A stretch of 64,000 bases of DNA from assembly GCA_963820415.1 (NCBI GenBank), contig CAWFZT010000015.1, positions 65,040-129,039 of the forward strand, read 5' to 3'. Below the pieces are notes generated by a model. It was not told the DNA's origin. It saw only the letters and a list, made by a program, of their open reading frames with translations, and made no database searches. Below are positions 17,386-26,261 of the stretch, in pieces. Every line of letters begins with the position of its first letter. Position 1 is the stretch's first letter. This DNA comes from CAWFZT01 sp963820415 (GTDB lineage: Bacteria; Chloroflexota; Anaerolineae; Anaerolineales; Anaerolineaceae). Both the position numbers and the translations under genes were made by a program.

Positions 17386-18078
17386 GTGGGTAATGAATTA
17401 AAACAAATTCAGACTATTTCTATTCTGGGAGGCACCGGGAAGGAAGGTAAGGGCCTGGCGTTCCGCTGGGGACGCGCCGGGTATAAAATTATCATCGGCT
17501 CACGGTCACTGGAAAAAGCAGAAGCGGCGGTTCGGGATATCCATAGCTATTTGCCTGAAACGGCGTCGATTGAAGCGATGTTGAACGCAGATGCTGCATC
17601 TGCCGGCGATGTTGCGGTCTTAACCGTGCCTTTTGCGTTCCACCAGGAAATGCTCCATAGTGTGAAACCTCAGCTTCAGGGCAAAATATTGATCGATGTG
17701 ACCGTTCCCCTGGTACCACCTAAGGTCACCAGAGTACAAATGCCATCGGCCGGTAGTGCTGCGCAAGAAGCGCAGCAGATCTTGGGAGAGGCTGTTCAGG
17801 TAGTATCAGCCTTTCAAAATATCTCCTATGAAAACTTATTGACCCAGGAAGATATTGATTGCGATGTCCTGATTTGCGGCAGCGGAAAAGCTGCACGGGA
17901 AATTGTGCTTAACTTGGTCAAAGCAGCCGGACTGGTGGGTTGGGATGCTGGCCCGTTGGAAAATTCAGTTGTAGTCGAAGGCCTGACCTCAATATTAATT
18001 GGGATAAATAAACAATTTGGTGTAAAATCTTCTGGTATCAAGATAACGGGAGTTAGCGGGGCAGGAAAAATTGACTAA
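17386..18078 (+). CDS. npdG: NADPH-dependent F420 reductase (F420H2:NADP oxidoreductase)
   Basis: A 230-residue Rossmann protein. The start is GTG 17386 with a strong GGAGGGA site. The dinucleotide motif ISILGGTGKEGKGLAFRW near residue 12, then YKIIIGSRSLEKAE which suits NADP phosphate binding, match NpdG/Fno. The family passes hydride between F420 and NADP in the cytoplasm. The C-terminal half has CDVLICGSGKAAREIV and VEGLTSILIGINKQFG. It sits with cofE and fbiD, which supports an F420 rather than a ferric-reductase role. Confidence 0.9.
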   Translation: MGNELKQIQTISILGGTGKEGKGLAFRWGRAGYKIIIGSRSLEKAEAAVRDIHSYLPETASIEAMLNADAASAGDVAVLTVPFAFHQEMLHSVKPQLQGKILIDVTVPLVPPKVTRVQMPSAGSAAQEAQQILGEAVQVVSAFQNISYENLLTQEDIDCDVLICGSGKAAREIVLNLVKAAGLVGWDAGPLENSVVVEGLTSILIGINKQFGVKSSGIKITGVSGAGKID

Positions 18079-18099
18079 ATAGTCTGGGGAGTATAACGG

Positions 18100-18861
18100 T
18101 TGATATTAACTCCACTTACTGGCATACCGCTTGTCCAACCAGGTGATAATATTGTCCAGTTCATCCAGGATGAGCTCCGACGATTGCAGATTAAACTTGA
18201 AACCGGCGACGTATTTGTGATCGCCCAGAAAATTGTTTCAAAATCAGAAGGCCGGCTGGTGAACCTTACTCAAGTCACACCTTCTCGAGAAGCGATTGAT
18301 TTAGCTGAGAGGGTACAAAAAGATGTGCGCTTCGTCGAGTTAGTGTTGCGCGAAAGCCAGTCCGTCCTCCGTACGCGCCCCGGAACATTGATTGTCGAAC
18401 ACAAATTGGGCTTTATCTGTGCCAACGCAGGAATTGATCATTCGAATGTGCAGGGTCTATGGGGAAATCCGGACGATTGGGTGTTACTGTTACCCGAAAA
18501 TCCGGATCTATCCGCCAGCTTGATCCGTAAAGAGTTGGAGAAGGCAAATAATGTTTGTTTAGGGGTGATGATCATCGATTCTCACGGCAGAGCCTGGAGG
18601 ATGGGAATCGTCGGTGCAACGATTGGACTTTCAGGAGTTCCTGGTCTGGTCGATCTGAGAGGTGTCTCGGACCTTTTTGGTTATCAACTGCGCATCACTC
18701 AGGTTGCTGCAGCGGATGAACTGGCGGCGGGCGCATCACTGCTCATGGGACAGGCGGCTGAAAGATCCCCAGTCGTCCACGTGCGCGGTTTCCCTTATCC
18801 ATTGCGTGAATCATCTTTGCGTGAGCTGATAAGACCGAAGCATGAGGATTTGTTCCGTTAG
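18100..18861 (+). CDS. cofE: Coenzyme F420-0:L-glutamate ligase
   Basis: A 253-residue CofE/FbiB N-domain protein adding glutamate to F420-0. It begins PLTGIPLVQPGDNI and holds the conserved GDVFVIAQKIVSKSEGRLV, then FICANAGIDHSNV and GVMIIDSHGRAWRMGIVGATIGLSG with D, S and G positions typical of the family. The likely start is TTG 18100 after GGGGAG. There is no FMN C-terminal domain such as in mycobacterial FbiB. It follows npdG by 21 bp. Confidence 0.93.
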   Translation: MILTPLTGIPLVQPGDNIVQFIQDELRRLQIKLETGDVFVIAQKIVSKSEGRLVNLTQVTPSREAIDLAERVQKDVRFVELVLRESQSVLRTRPGTLIVEHKLGFICANAGIDHSNVQGLWGNPDDWVLLLPENPDLSASLIRKELEKANNVCLGVMIIDSHGRAWRMGIVGATIGLSGVPGLVDLRGVSDLFGYQLRITQVAAADELAAGASLLMGQAAERSPVVHVRGFPYPLRESSLRELIRPKHEDLFR

Positions 18862-18869
18862 GAATTTTA

Positions 18870-19427
18870 ATGTACGCGATTGCCACTCTGCTTGATCCCA
18901 GTTCTGATTCACAGATAAGGGACTTCTGGCAATTGCTGGAAACTGATTGTGGTTTGGCAGGGATTAAAACAGCACCAATTCCGCATTTTTCATGGCAGGG
19001 CGCCGAAAATTACCCTGTTGGTGAGGTGGAACGAATTCTTAAGGATGTTTCCGGGCAGCAATCACCATTTATACTGCGAACGGCCGGGTTAGGCCTATTT
19101 ACAGGCCCTGTACCTGTTTTATACCTGGCGCTGGTTAAAACAGTGATGTTAATGAAAGTGCATGGTTTATTATGGGAAATGATAGGACCGCTGGCAACTG
19201 GTTTGAACAGTCATTATTCTCCTGATTTATGGATGCCTCACATTACGGTTGCTTATCAGGATTTGACCTCGAATAACTTGGCCTGCGCTGTAAAGAATTT
19301 GATATATCGACCGGTGGAATTGGAAATTCATGTCGACTGGTTGGCCTTGCTTTATCAAATTAATGAGGATACTGGGATAAGAAGCTTTTTTCCGTTCAAG
19401 GGAAAAGATGCATCAAAATCCATTTAG
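18870..19427 (+). CDS. 2'-5' RNA ligase family protein (2H phosphoesterase)
   Basis: A 185-residue protein with the two H-x-S/T motifs of the 2H phosphoesterase superfamily: IPHFSWQG near residue 38 and MPHITVAYQD near 120. These form the catalytic pair that acts on 2',3'-cyclic or 2'-5' phosphodiester bonds; the true substrate is unknown. It starts 8 bp after cofE, so it is in the same transcript. Presence in an F420 gene run is unusual and unexplained. Confidence 0.8.
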   Translation: MYAIATLLDPSSDSQIRDFWQLLETDCGLAGIKTAPIPHFSWQGAENYPVGEVERILKDVSGQQSPFILRTAGLGLFTGPVPVLYLALVKTVMLMKVHGLLWEMIGPLATGLNSHYSPDLWMPHITVAYQDLTSNNLACAVKNLIYRPVELEIHVDWLALLYQINEDTGIRSFFPFKGKDASKSI

Positions 19428-19499
19428 CCGTAAGATTGTACTGGGTAAATCTCTTAACTCGTCGAATGCATTATAATAATTCTAGTTGGAGGATGCTGG

Positions 19500-20114
19500 A
19501 TGAGCCTGTGGGCGATTGTTCCAGTTAGACCGCTGCGGAGGGGGAAGTCTTGCCTATCAACCGTCCTTTCAGAGGACGAGCGTACCTTGCTAAATTATTC
19601 GATGCTGGACAACACACTAAAGGCGCTTAGGAAGGTACCCGAAATTGCCCAGGTATTAGTGGTTAGCCGGGATCCCGCTGCATTGGCGTTGGCGCGCAAC
19701 TATGGAGGTAGAACTGTTCAGGAAGACGGTAATCCTGGCCTAAATACCGCACTGAAACGAGCCACCGTAGTCGCAAAATTATATTCTGCAAGAGGGGTGC
19801 TAATTATTCCAGCTGACCTCCCTTTGATTACTGATAAGGAAATTGGGGAATTGATCGCCCGGTCAGGTGCTCCGCCAGAATTGATTATTGCTCCGGATCG
19901 ACGTGGCAACAGTACAAATGCTTTATTGCTGTGCCCGGCTGACTTTTTTGATTTTCGTTTTGGGGCCGGGTCGTTTGTCTTCAATATTCAACAGGCCAAG
20001 AAAGTTGGCTGTCGTGTGGAAGAATACCAGGTTAAAGCTTTCAGCCTGGATATTGATCTGCCTGAAGACCTAGATTTGCTCAGGCAAATTGAAAGCGTGC
20101 CAGGTAAAGAATAA
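19500..20114 (+). CDS. fbiD: 2-phospho-L-lactate (or phosphoenolpyruvate) guanylyltransferase
   Basis: A 204-residue CofC/FbiD nucleotidyltransferase that makes the GDP-activated side arm for F420 and releases pyrophosphate. It has the family start WAIVPVRPLRRGKSCLS (compare AIVPVK...GKSRL), the metal-site LIIPADLPLI, DRRGNSTNALLL, and the end SLDIDLPEDLDLL. Bacterial versions commonly use phosphoenolpyruvate; the substrate cannot be read from sequence. ATG 19500 follows GAGGATG. The 72-bp gap before it is the largest within the first part of the cluster. Confidence 0.92.
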   Translation: MSLWAIVPVRPLRRGKSCLSTVLSEDERTLLNYSMLDNTLKALRKVPEIAQVLVVSRDPAALALARNYGGRTVQEDGNPGLNTALKRATVVAKLYSARGVLIIPADLPLITDKEIGELIARSGAPPELIIAPDRRGNSTNALLLCPADFFDFRFGAGSFVFNIQQAKKVGCRVEEYQVKAFSLDIDLPEDLDLLRQIESVPGKE

Positions 20115-20133
20115 TAAATTTAATGGAGGTAAT

Positions 20134-21132
20134 ATGACTGAGCGTGTAGCATTATACCTTCAGGACGCGCATGACTTACGCGATGGATTGGACTATGTCC
20201 GATACGCCGAATCGCGTGGATTTGAAGCCGTTTGGCAGGCTGAGAGCCGGCTGGTGCGAGATGCCATTGTGCCGATGGCGGCTTATGCTGCGGTGACGGA
20301 GCGTATCAAGGTTGGCTCCGGTGTTATAAATAACTGGACGCGGAATATTGGATTATTGGCAGCCACCTCTTTAACACTTGATGACCTGGCGCCAAACCGG
20401 ATTATATGCGGCATTGGCGCCTGGTGGGATCCATTGGCCAAAGATGTGGGGATTGATCGTAAAAAGCCATTAACAGCGATGCGTGAAACGGTCATAATCT
20501 TGCGGAAGTTGCTCAATATGGAACGAGTGACTTTTCACGGTGAATTTGTCAATGTAGAGGGCATCGAGCTGGATGTTGTCCATGGGAGGCGCGAACCGAG
20601 AAATGTTCCCATTTACATTGGAGCGACTGGCGATCAAATGATGGAGATGACCGGTGAAATTGGCGACGGAGTGGTCTTAAATTATTGCGTCCCGCCTGAT
20701 TACAATATTCGCGCTTTGGAATTATTGGAAAAAGGGGCTAAAAAGGCGGGCCGGCAGATGGAAGATCTCGATCGACCGCAGCTTGTAGTGTGTTCAGTCG
20801 ATTACAACCACGATAAAGCCATCGGCACCACTCGGGAATTGCTGACCCAATATCTGGCGCAGCAGCCGCACATCGCCAAAGCATCTGGGGTGGCTGCGGA
20901 AGTCGTGACCCAAATCCAATCGATCCTTGGTTGGCCGGCCACCCATGAACAAATCCAGCGCGCCAAGCACCTGGTTCCGGAAGACTTGATTTATCGCATC
21001 ACCGCTTCGGGAACCCCGGACGAAGCCCGCGCCAAGGTAGAAGAATATAAGAAGCGCGGTTGCACCTGCCCGATCCTGTATCCGGTGGGCGGAGACGTAC
21101 GGCTCTTGATCGATACCTTTGCCCAAAAATAA
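20134..21132 (+). CDS. LLM class F420-dependent oxidoreductase (MER-like)
   Basis: A 332-residue luciferase-like monooxygenase fold protein. Marks of the F420-binding subfamily include YAESRGFEAVWQAESRLVRD, VGSGVINNWTRNIGLLAATS, and PIYIGATGDQMMEMTGEIGDGVVLN. Related enzymes include methylene-tetrahydromethanopterin reductase. ATG 20134 has a GGAGG site 6 bp upstream; an alternative start at 20089 overlaps fbiD and is rejected. It lies between the F420 genes and the molybdenum hydroxylases, which suggests it acts on the same pathway. Substrate unknown. Confidence 0.88.
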   Translation: MTERVALYLQDAHDLRDGLDYVRYAESRGFEAVWQAESRLVRDAIVPMAAYAAVTERIKVGSGVINNWTRNIGLLAATSLTLDDLAPNRIICGIGAWWDPLAKDVGIDRKKPLTAMRETVIILRKLLNMERVTFHGEFVNVEGIELDVVHGRREPRNVPIYIGATGDQMMEMTGEIGDGVVLNYCVPPDYNIRALELLEKGAKKAGRQMEDLDRPQLVVCSVDYNHDKAIGTTRELLTQYLAQQPHIAKASGVAAEVVTQIQSILGWPATHEQIQRAKHLVPEDLIYRITASGTPDEARAKVEEYKKRGCTCPILYPVGGDVRLLIDTFAQK

Positions 21133-21144
21133 GGAGAACTGGTA

Positions 21145-21888
21145 ATGATCGTCGAATACCATCGTCCGGAGACGTTGCAGGCGGCGCTTGAATTATTGTC
21201 CAGAAAAAATCCGCGCACTTTGCCTCTGGGTGGCGGAACGCGCCTCAGCCACTATCATGGGGATCCCATTGCGGTGGTGGACTTGCGAAAACTCGCCCTG
21301 GGAATGATCGAGCGAACCGATAATTTCCTGAAAATTGGGGCGATGGCTACCTTGCAGGAACTAGAGGATTTTGAAGAAACGCCGCAGGCGTTCAAAGAAA
21401 CTGTGCGTTTTGAATCTAACTACAATTTGCGCCAGGCCGCTACAGCAGCAGGCTCGCTGGTGAGTGGGGATGGGAAATCGGCATTCGTTTGCGCTTTGTT
21501 AGCACTGGATGCTTTTATAACTTTACAGCCTGGTGAAAGGAAAGAAGCGGTAGGGGAGTGGCTGGAAAGCAGGTCCAACGGCAAAGAAGGTTTCCTGATC
21601 ACTTCATTGATGATTCCTATTGAGGCAAGCCTCAAATATCAATTTGTAGGGCGATCTCCGATGGATATTCCCATTGTCAGTGTAGCAATAGGAGCATGGC
21701 CAACTGGACGAACGCGGATTGTGGTTGGAGGATTCGGTTCCCATCCTGTACTGGTCATGGATGGGGCAGATTTACAAAAGGCTGAATTTGCCATTAAAAA
21801 TGCGTGTAGCCATGCATTCACTGGCAGAAATCAAGAATTCGTTCAAGAAACAGCCATAACCCTCGCGCGCCGTTTAATAGAGAAATAA
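21145..21888 (+). CDS. FAD-binding subunit of molybdenum hydroxylase (CoxM/YgfM-like)
   Basis: A 247-residue FAD-binding subunit. It begins with YHRPETLQAALELLS and the phosphate-binding segment LPLGGGTRLSHYHG, followed by LKIGAMATLQELEDFE and RQAATAAGSLVSGDGKSAF. It is shorter than usual (about 290), with a reduced C-terminal CO_deh_flav_C domain. The size and weak FAD motifs resemble YgfM, the partner of XdhD in the selenium-dependent hydroxylase operon. It precedes the XdhD-like gene by 1 bp, so the two form one enzyme. Confidence 0.88.
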   Translation: MIVEYHRPETLQAALELLSRKNPRTLPLGGGTRLSHYHGDPIAVVDLRKLALGMIERTDNFLKIGAMATLQELEDFEETPQAFKETVRFESNYNLRQAATAAGSLVSGDGKSAFVCALLALDAFITLQPGERKEAVGEWLESRSNGKEGFLITSLMIPIEASLKYQFVGRSPMDIPIVSVAIGAWPTGRTRIVVGGFGSHPVLVMDGADLQKAEFAIKNACSHAFTGRNQEFVQETAITLARRLIEK

Positions 21889-21889
21889 A

Positions 21890-24800
21890 ATGAAAATTCA
21901 GTTTACACTTAATCATACAGAACAGACCTGGGAAATTGTCCCAGGGGACACCTTGTTAAATGCATTGCGCAAGAGAGGTTATTTCGGCGTAAAATTCGGT
22001 GGCTGTCAGAAAGGTGAATGCGGATCCTGCACTGTATTGTTGGATGGGCATCCTGTAAATTCGTGCTCTATGTTGGTTGCCCAGGTAGATGGACGTGAAA
22101 TACAAACCATCGAAGGCATCGGACAGCATCCAGATCAAGGTTGGAAGCATAATGCGGGTTTGCATATTATTCAACGAGCTTTTATTCAAAGCGGAGCTAT
22201 CCAGTGTGGCTTCTGCACCCCGGCCATGATTCTGGCGGCGAAATCTTTATTAGACAAGGATCCGAATCCAACCGAAGGTCAGGTTCGGGAGGCTCTTTCC
22301 GGAGTGTTATGCCGGTGCACAGGATATCTAAAACCGGTCCAGGCGGTTCTGCGTGCCGCTGCGGTTTTACGCGGTGAAATGCAGGAAGGCAACTTGCCCG
22401 CGCCGCATGAATGGCTGCCCGAGCAGCTCAGGGAAAACCCACCTGAGGAAAGGTCACCATCAGGCGTGGATTTGGACCTGCGCACCACAGTGATGCCACG
22501 AGTAGTAACCACCCCTCAAACCCAGCAATATAGTACGGTCGGCAAACCTGTAATTAAAGTGGATGCAGTCAAGCTCGCCCAGGGCAAGCCGGCTTTTTCG
22601 CTGGATATAGAAATGCGCGGTCTGCTGGTGGCTAAAGTGTTGTGGAGCCCAGTTGCACATGCGCGCATCAAAAAAATTGATGCAAGCAAAGCCAGGGCAC
22701 TGGCAGGGGTTGCGGCGGTGCTGACTTGGCAGGATATTCCCCGTGTGGTTTATTCGACGGCTGGACAATCCGATCCAATTCCTGGCCCGTTGGATGCTTT
22801 TTCCTTGGATAAAAAAGTTCGATTTGTAGGCGACAGGGTTGCTTTTATCGCTGCAGAAAACGAGGAGATCGCAGCCCAGGCCTTGAAACTCATCGAAGTG
22901 GAATACGAACCACTCCCGGCCGTCTTCGATTCTCGATCAGCCATGGACCCGGGAGCAATCATAATTCACGATGAGCCCGAATTCGTCAATTTTGGTGATT
23001 CAGACCCGCAAAAGAATCTGGCAGCGCAGATTCGTATTGATATCGGTGATCTGGATAAAGGTTTTGCCGAAGCAGACAAAATTATTGAAGGCGATTATGA
23101 GGTACCCAAGGTCCAACAGGTAAGTATCGAACCACACGTGGTCGTCACTTATTGGGATGAGGACGACCGGTTGGTCATACGGTCCAGCACACAGGTACCT
23201 TTCCATGTCAGACGTATCCTGGCTCCAGTACTGGGCCTACCAGTCAAACGCATACGGGTGATCAAGCCGCGCATCGGTGGAGGGTTTGGCGGAAAACAGG
23301 AAGTGATGATAGAAGATATAGCGGCCCATCTTACTATTGCGACTAGACGCCCGGTTCGTTTTGAATATACCCGGGAAGAAGAATTTGTCTCGGCTCGTTC
23401 CCGCCACCCGATGCTGATTCATCTGAAGACCGGGGTCAAAAAAGATGGCACGATTACAGCGAACGAGATGAAAGTTATTACGGATACCGGGGCGTATGGG
23501 TGCCACGCTTTAACGGTCACAGGCAACACCGGACACAAAGCCATGGCTTTATACGTAGGTGATGGAACCTATCGCAAGTCGCCCAATATCCGCTTTTACG
23601 CCGACATTGTCTATACCAACCATGCTCCTGCTGGCGCCTTCAGAGGTTATGGAGTCCCACAAGGCTTCTGGGCGGTCGAAAGGCACATGGAAAAAATTGC
23701 CCGAAACCTTGGCTTGGACTCGCTTGAGTTCCGTTTGAAGAATGCGCTCCACGCTGGTGAGCTGCATCCTTTCAGCACAGCCTGGAGTGAAGGCCGTGAA
23801 CCCAAGCCTGAGATTATCCACACAGTTGGTCTTGAGGAGTGCGTCCGCCAGGGGAAAGCAGCTATTGGCTGGGACCAGAAATATGGTAACCCGGCCTGGC
23901 GTGAAAATACTGGCAAACCTTACCTTAGAAAAGGTATTGGTGCAGCCCTGGCAATGCATGGGACAGCTATCCCTTATTTGGATTTAGGTGGCGCCAGCCT
24001 TAAAATGAATGATGATGGTTCCTTCAACCTGATGATCGGCGCGACAGACCTGGGAACCGGATCCGATACTGTGCTGGCTCAAATGGCAGCAGAAGTCCTG
24101 GGGGTTCCCATCGAAGACATTCTGGTGTATTCGTCTGATACTGATTTCACTCCATTTGACAAGGGCGCTTACGCTTCAAGTACTACCTATATTTCCGGAA
24201 CGGCAGTAGCCAAGGCCGCCCAGCAAGCTGCGGAAAGGATCAAGATCAGAGCAGCGCGGATGATCAATGAGAAGGGGAGTGGAGAAGAAGTAGACCAGAA
24301 CCGGATTGTTCTACGGGATCGAAAAGCCCTGGCGCCGGATGGCAGATTTGTGACCATGAAGGAAATTGGTTACAATTCCCTGCATCATACCGACCAGGAA
24401 CAAATTATGGCGGTTGCTTCTTATGTGTCTCCTTCCTCGCCGCCACCTTTCGCGGCTCAATTTGTAGAAATAACCGTTGATACAGAAACTGGAAAAATCA
24501 CAGTCGATAAAATGGTTATGGCAGTCGATTCCGGGGTGATTGTCAACCCGTTGACCGCCTCCGGACAGATTGAAGGTGGCATGGTGCAGGCATTGGGATA
24601 TGCAGTCAGCGAGGAAATGCTCTATGACGATCAGGGTCGCTCAACCACCTGTGATCTGGAGACGTATCATATTTTTCGGGCGAATGAAATGCCCGAAATG
24701 GAGACATTGTTTGTGGAGACCTTTGAGCCTACTCATCCATTCGGGGTGAAAGCAGTAGCTGAAATTCCATTGGATGGGGTTGCACCGGCTGTTGGAAATG

Positions 24801-24910
24801 CCTTGGTGGATGCCTGCGGAGCTGAAGTGTATAAAAACCCAGCCACCCCAGAAAGAGTATGGCAGGCACTTCAAGAGGTCGAATCTCACATAAAGCAGCA
24901 GCGAGGGTAG
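21890..24910 (+). CDS. xdhD: Molybdenum hydroxylase, fused [2Fe-2S] and molybdopterin subunit (XdhD-like)
   Basis: A 1006-residue fusion. Residues 1-160 are the two-cluster iron-sulfur domain: Cys39, 44, 47 and 59, and Cys106, 109, 141 and 143 (QCGFCTPA, CRCTG). From about 225 onward are the aldehyde oxidase/xanthine dehydrogenase molybdopterin domains, with RIGGGFGGKQE, PAGAFRGYGVPQGF, and a late VAEIPLDG whose glutamate is the likely base. This order matches XdhD. It hydroxylates an aromatic N-heterocycle or aldehyde using water; the electron partner is the FAD subunit. Neighbouring ssnA and yqeC homologues suggest selenium dependence, which I infer only. Confidence 0.92.
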   Translation: MKIQFTLNHTEQTWEIVPGDTLLNALRKRGYFGVKFGGCQKGECGSCTVLLDGHPVNSCSMLVAQVDGREIQTIEGIGQHPDQGWKHNAGLHIIQRAFIQSGAIQCGFCTPAMILAAKSLLDKDPNPTEGQVREALSGVLCRCTGYLKPVQAVLRAAAVLRGEMQEGNLPAPHEWLPEQLRENPPEERSPSGVDLDLRTTVMPRVVTTPQTQQYSTVGKPVIKVDAVKLAQGKPAFSLDIEMRGLLVAKVLWSPVAHARIKKIDASKARALAGVAAVLTWQDIPRVVYSTAGQSDPIPGPLDAFSLDKKVRFVGDRVAFIAAENEEIAAQALKLIEVEYEPLPAVFDSRSAMDPGAIIIHDEPEFVNFGDSDPQKNLAAQIRIDIGDLDKGFAEADKIIEGDYEVPKVQQVSIEPHVVVTYWDEDDRLVIRSSTQVPFHVRRILAPVLGLPVKRIRVIKPRIGGGFGGKQEVMIEDIAAHLTIATRRPVRFEYTREEEFVSARSRHPMLIHLKTGVKKDGTITANEMKVITDTGAYGCHALTVTGNTGHKAMALYVGDGTYRKSPNIRFYADIVYTNHAPAGAFRGYGVPQGFWAVERHMEKIARNLGLDSLEFRLKNALHAGELHPFSTAWSEGREPKPEIIHTVGLEECVRQGKAAIGWDQKYGNPAWRENTGKPYLRKGIGAALAMHGTAIPYLDLGGASLKMNDDGSFNLMIGATDLGTGSDTVLAQMAAEVLGVPIEDILVYSSDTDFTPFDKGAYASSTTYISGTAVAKAAQQAAERIKIRAARMINEKGSGEEVDQNRIVLRDRKALAPDGRFVTMKEIGYNSLHHTDQEQIMAVASYVSPSSPPPFAAQFVEITVDTETGKITVDKMVMAVDSGVIVNPLTASGQIEGGMVQALGYAVSEEMLYDDQGRSTTCDLETYHIFRANEMPEMETLFVETFEPTHPFGVKAVAEIPLDGVAPAVGNALVDACGAEVYKNPATPERVWQALQEVESHIKQQRG

Positions 24911-24914
24911 GGAG

Positions 24915-26261
24915 ATGCCTGAACCGATTTACGTGATTGGACATGTAAACCCGGATACCGATACAATTGCCGCGGCAATCGGTTACGCCTGGCTGCTGCA
25001 AGAAAGAGACGGACTGGATACGATTCCTGCTCGGGCTGGACCATTAAACCCAGAGACCACCTGGGTGGTCAAGGTCCTGGGTCTGAATCCTCCCTTGCTA
25101 CTCACAGATGCTTCCCCCAGATTTTCTTCAACCATGCGCAGGTTGGACACAACCACCCCAGAAAAACCGTTGAGAGACGCCTGGGTGATTGCCAGTAAAG
25201 CAGGCGGAATTGCTCCAATCATTAATCCGGATGGAACACCCTTTGGGTTAGTTACCGGTCGCAGTTTCTTTAACTTCATCAACCGCCTGATCGGGACTCA
25301 CGCCCGACAGCAGGAAATGCGCATCAGCGAAATTCTGGACATCCCTAGCAACCAGGCAGCCGACACGCGTGTACCGCGCGTCCTGGCAAGCACCCGTATC
25401 CGGGACAGCCTGCCGCGTTTACTGCGGGAGGAAGGAGATGAATTCTGGGTGTTAGATGAAGGCGGGCATTACCTGGGGATCTGCCGGCAAAAAGATTTGC
25501 TGAACCCGCCGCGCATCAAGCTCATCCTGGTTGATCACAATGAAGCTCAGCAGGCAGTGGCATCGTTGGAGGAAGCCGAATTACTGGAAATCCTCGATCA
25601 CCACCGCCTGGGGAATCCTTCCACGCATCTTCCGATTCGTTTCACCGTCGACGTTGTGGGGAGCACCAGCACACTCGTTTCCGAGGGAATCGAAGAGGCT
25701 GGATTGAGCGCTCCGCCGGCTATTGCAGGTTTAATGCTGGCTGGTCTGCTTTCGGATACACTGGTCCTCACTTCTCCAACAGTTACCGATCGAGATAAAA
25801 AAGCTGCCGAAAGATTATCCCGTTGGGCGTTTATTGGCGGTACCAGCCTGGCGAATGAGACGATCCAATCCTTTGGGGAAAAAGTGATTGCCGCCGGGAC
25901 TGGTTTGGGAGCGCGCTCTCCAGAAGATATCATCCGCTCCGATATGAAGATTTACCGGAATGGCTCCAGCCAATTTGCCATCTCACAGGCTGAGGTCACT
26001 GATTTGTATGAAGTAACCGAAAATCTGGATAGTCTAAACAGGGCTCTCGCCCAGCTAAGGGAAAGCAGGGGCCTGGATTTCGCCATGTTGATGGTAACTG
26101 ACGTGGTAAGCGGTTCGAGTAAATTATTGATCAATAATCCACCCCCGGTGCTGGAAAACCTTCCCTATTCACATTTGATTGATGGGACCTACCTGGCCGA
26201 AGGTATCGTTTCCCGGAAAAAGCAGTTATTACCAGTTATATTAGGCTTATTGGAGGTTTAG
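24915..26261 (+). CDS. CBS domain-containing manganese-dependent inorganic pyrophosphatase (family II)
   Basis: A 448-residue DHH-family enzyme that splits pyrophosphate. It has IGHVNPDTDTIAAAIGYA at the start, LVDHNE, LDHHRLG, and near the end the diagnostic SRKKQLLP. Between motif I and the rest is a regulatory insert of about 110-130 residues with two CBS domains (APIINPDGTPFGLVTGRSF; FWVLDEGGHYLGICRQKDL), explaining the length over a plain 310-residue enzyme. CBS pairs bind adenine nucleotides. It lies 4 bp after xdhD; FbiD and MocA here both release pyrophosphate. Confidence 0.9.
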   Translation: MPEPIYVIGHVNPDTDTIAAAIGYAWLLQERDGLDTIPARAGPLNPETTWVVKVLGLNPPLLLTDASPRFSSTMRRLDTTTPEKPLRDAWVIASKAGGIAPIINPDGTPFGLVTGRSFFNFINRLIGTHARQQEMRISEILDIPSNQAADTRVPRVLASTRIRDSLPRLLREEGDEFWVLDEGGHYLGICRQKDLLNPPRIKLILVDHNEAQQAVASLEEAELLEILDHHRLGNPSTHLPIRFTVDVVGSTSTLVSEGIEEAGLSAPPAIAGLMLAGLLSDTLVLTSPTVTDRDKKAAERLSRWAFIGGTSLANETIQSFGEKVIAAGTGLGARSPEDIIRSDMKIYRNGSSQFAISQAEVTDLYEVTENLDSLNRALAQLRESRGLDFAMLMVTDVVSGSSKLLINNPPPVLENLPYSHLIDGTYLAEGIVSRKKQLLPVILGLLEV

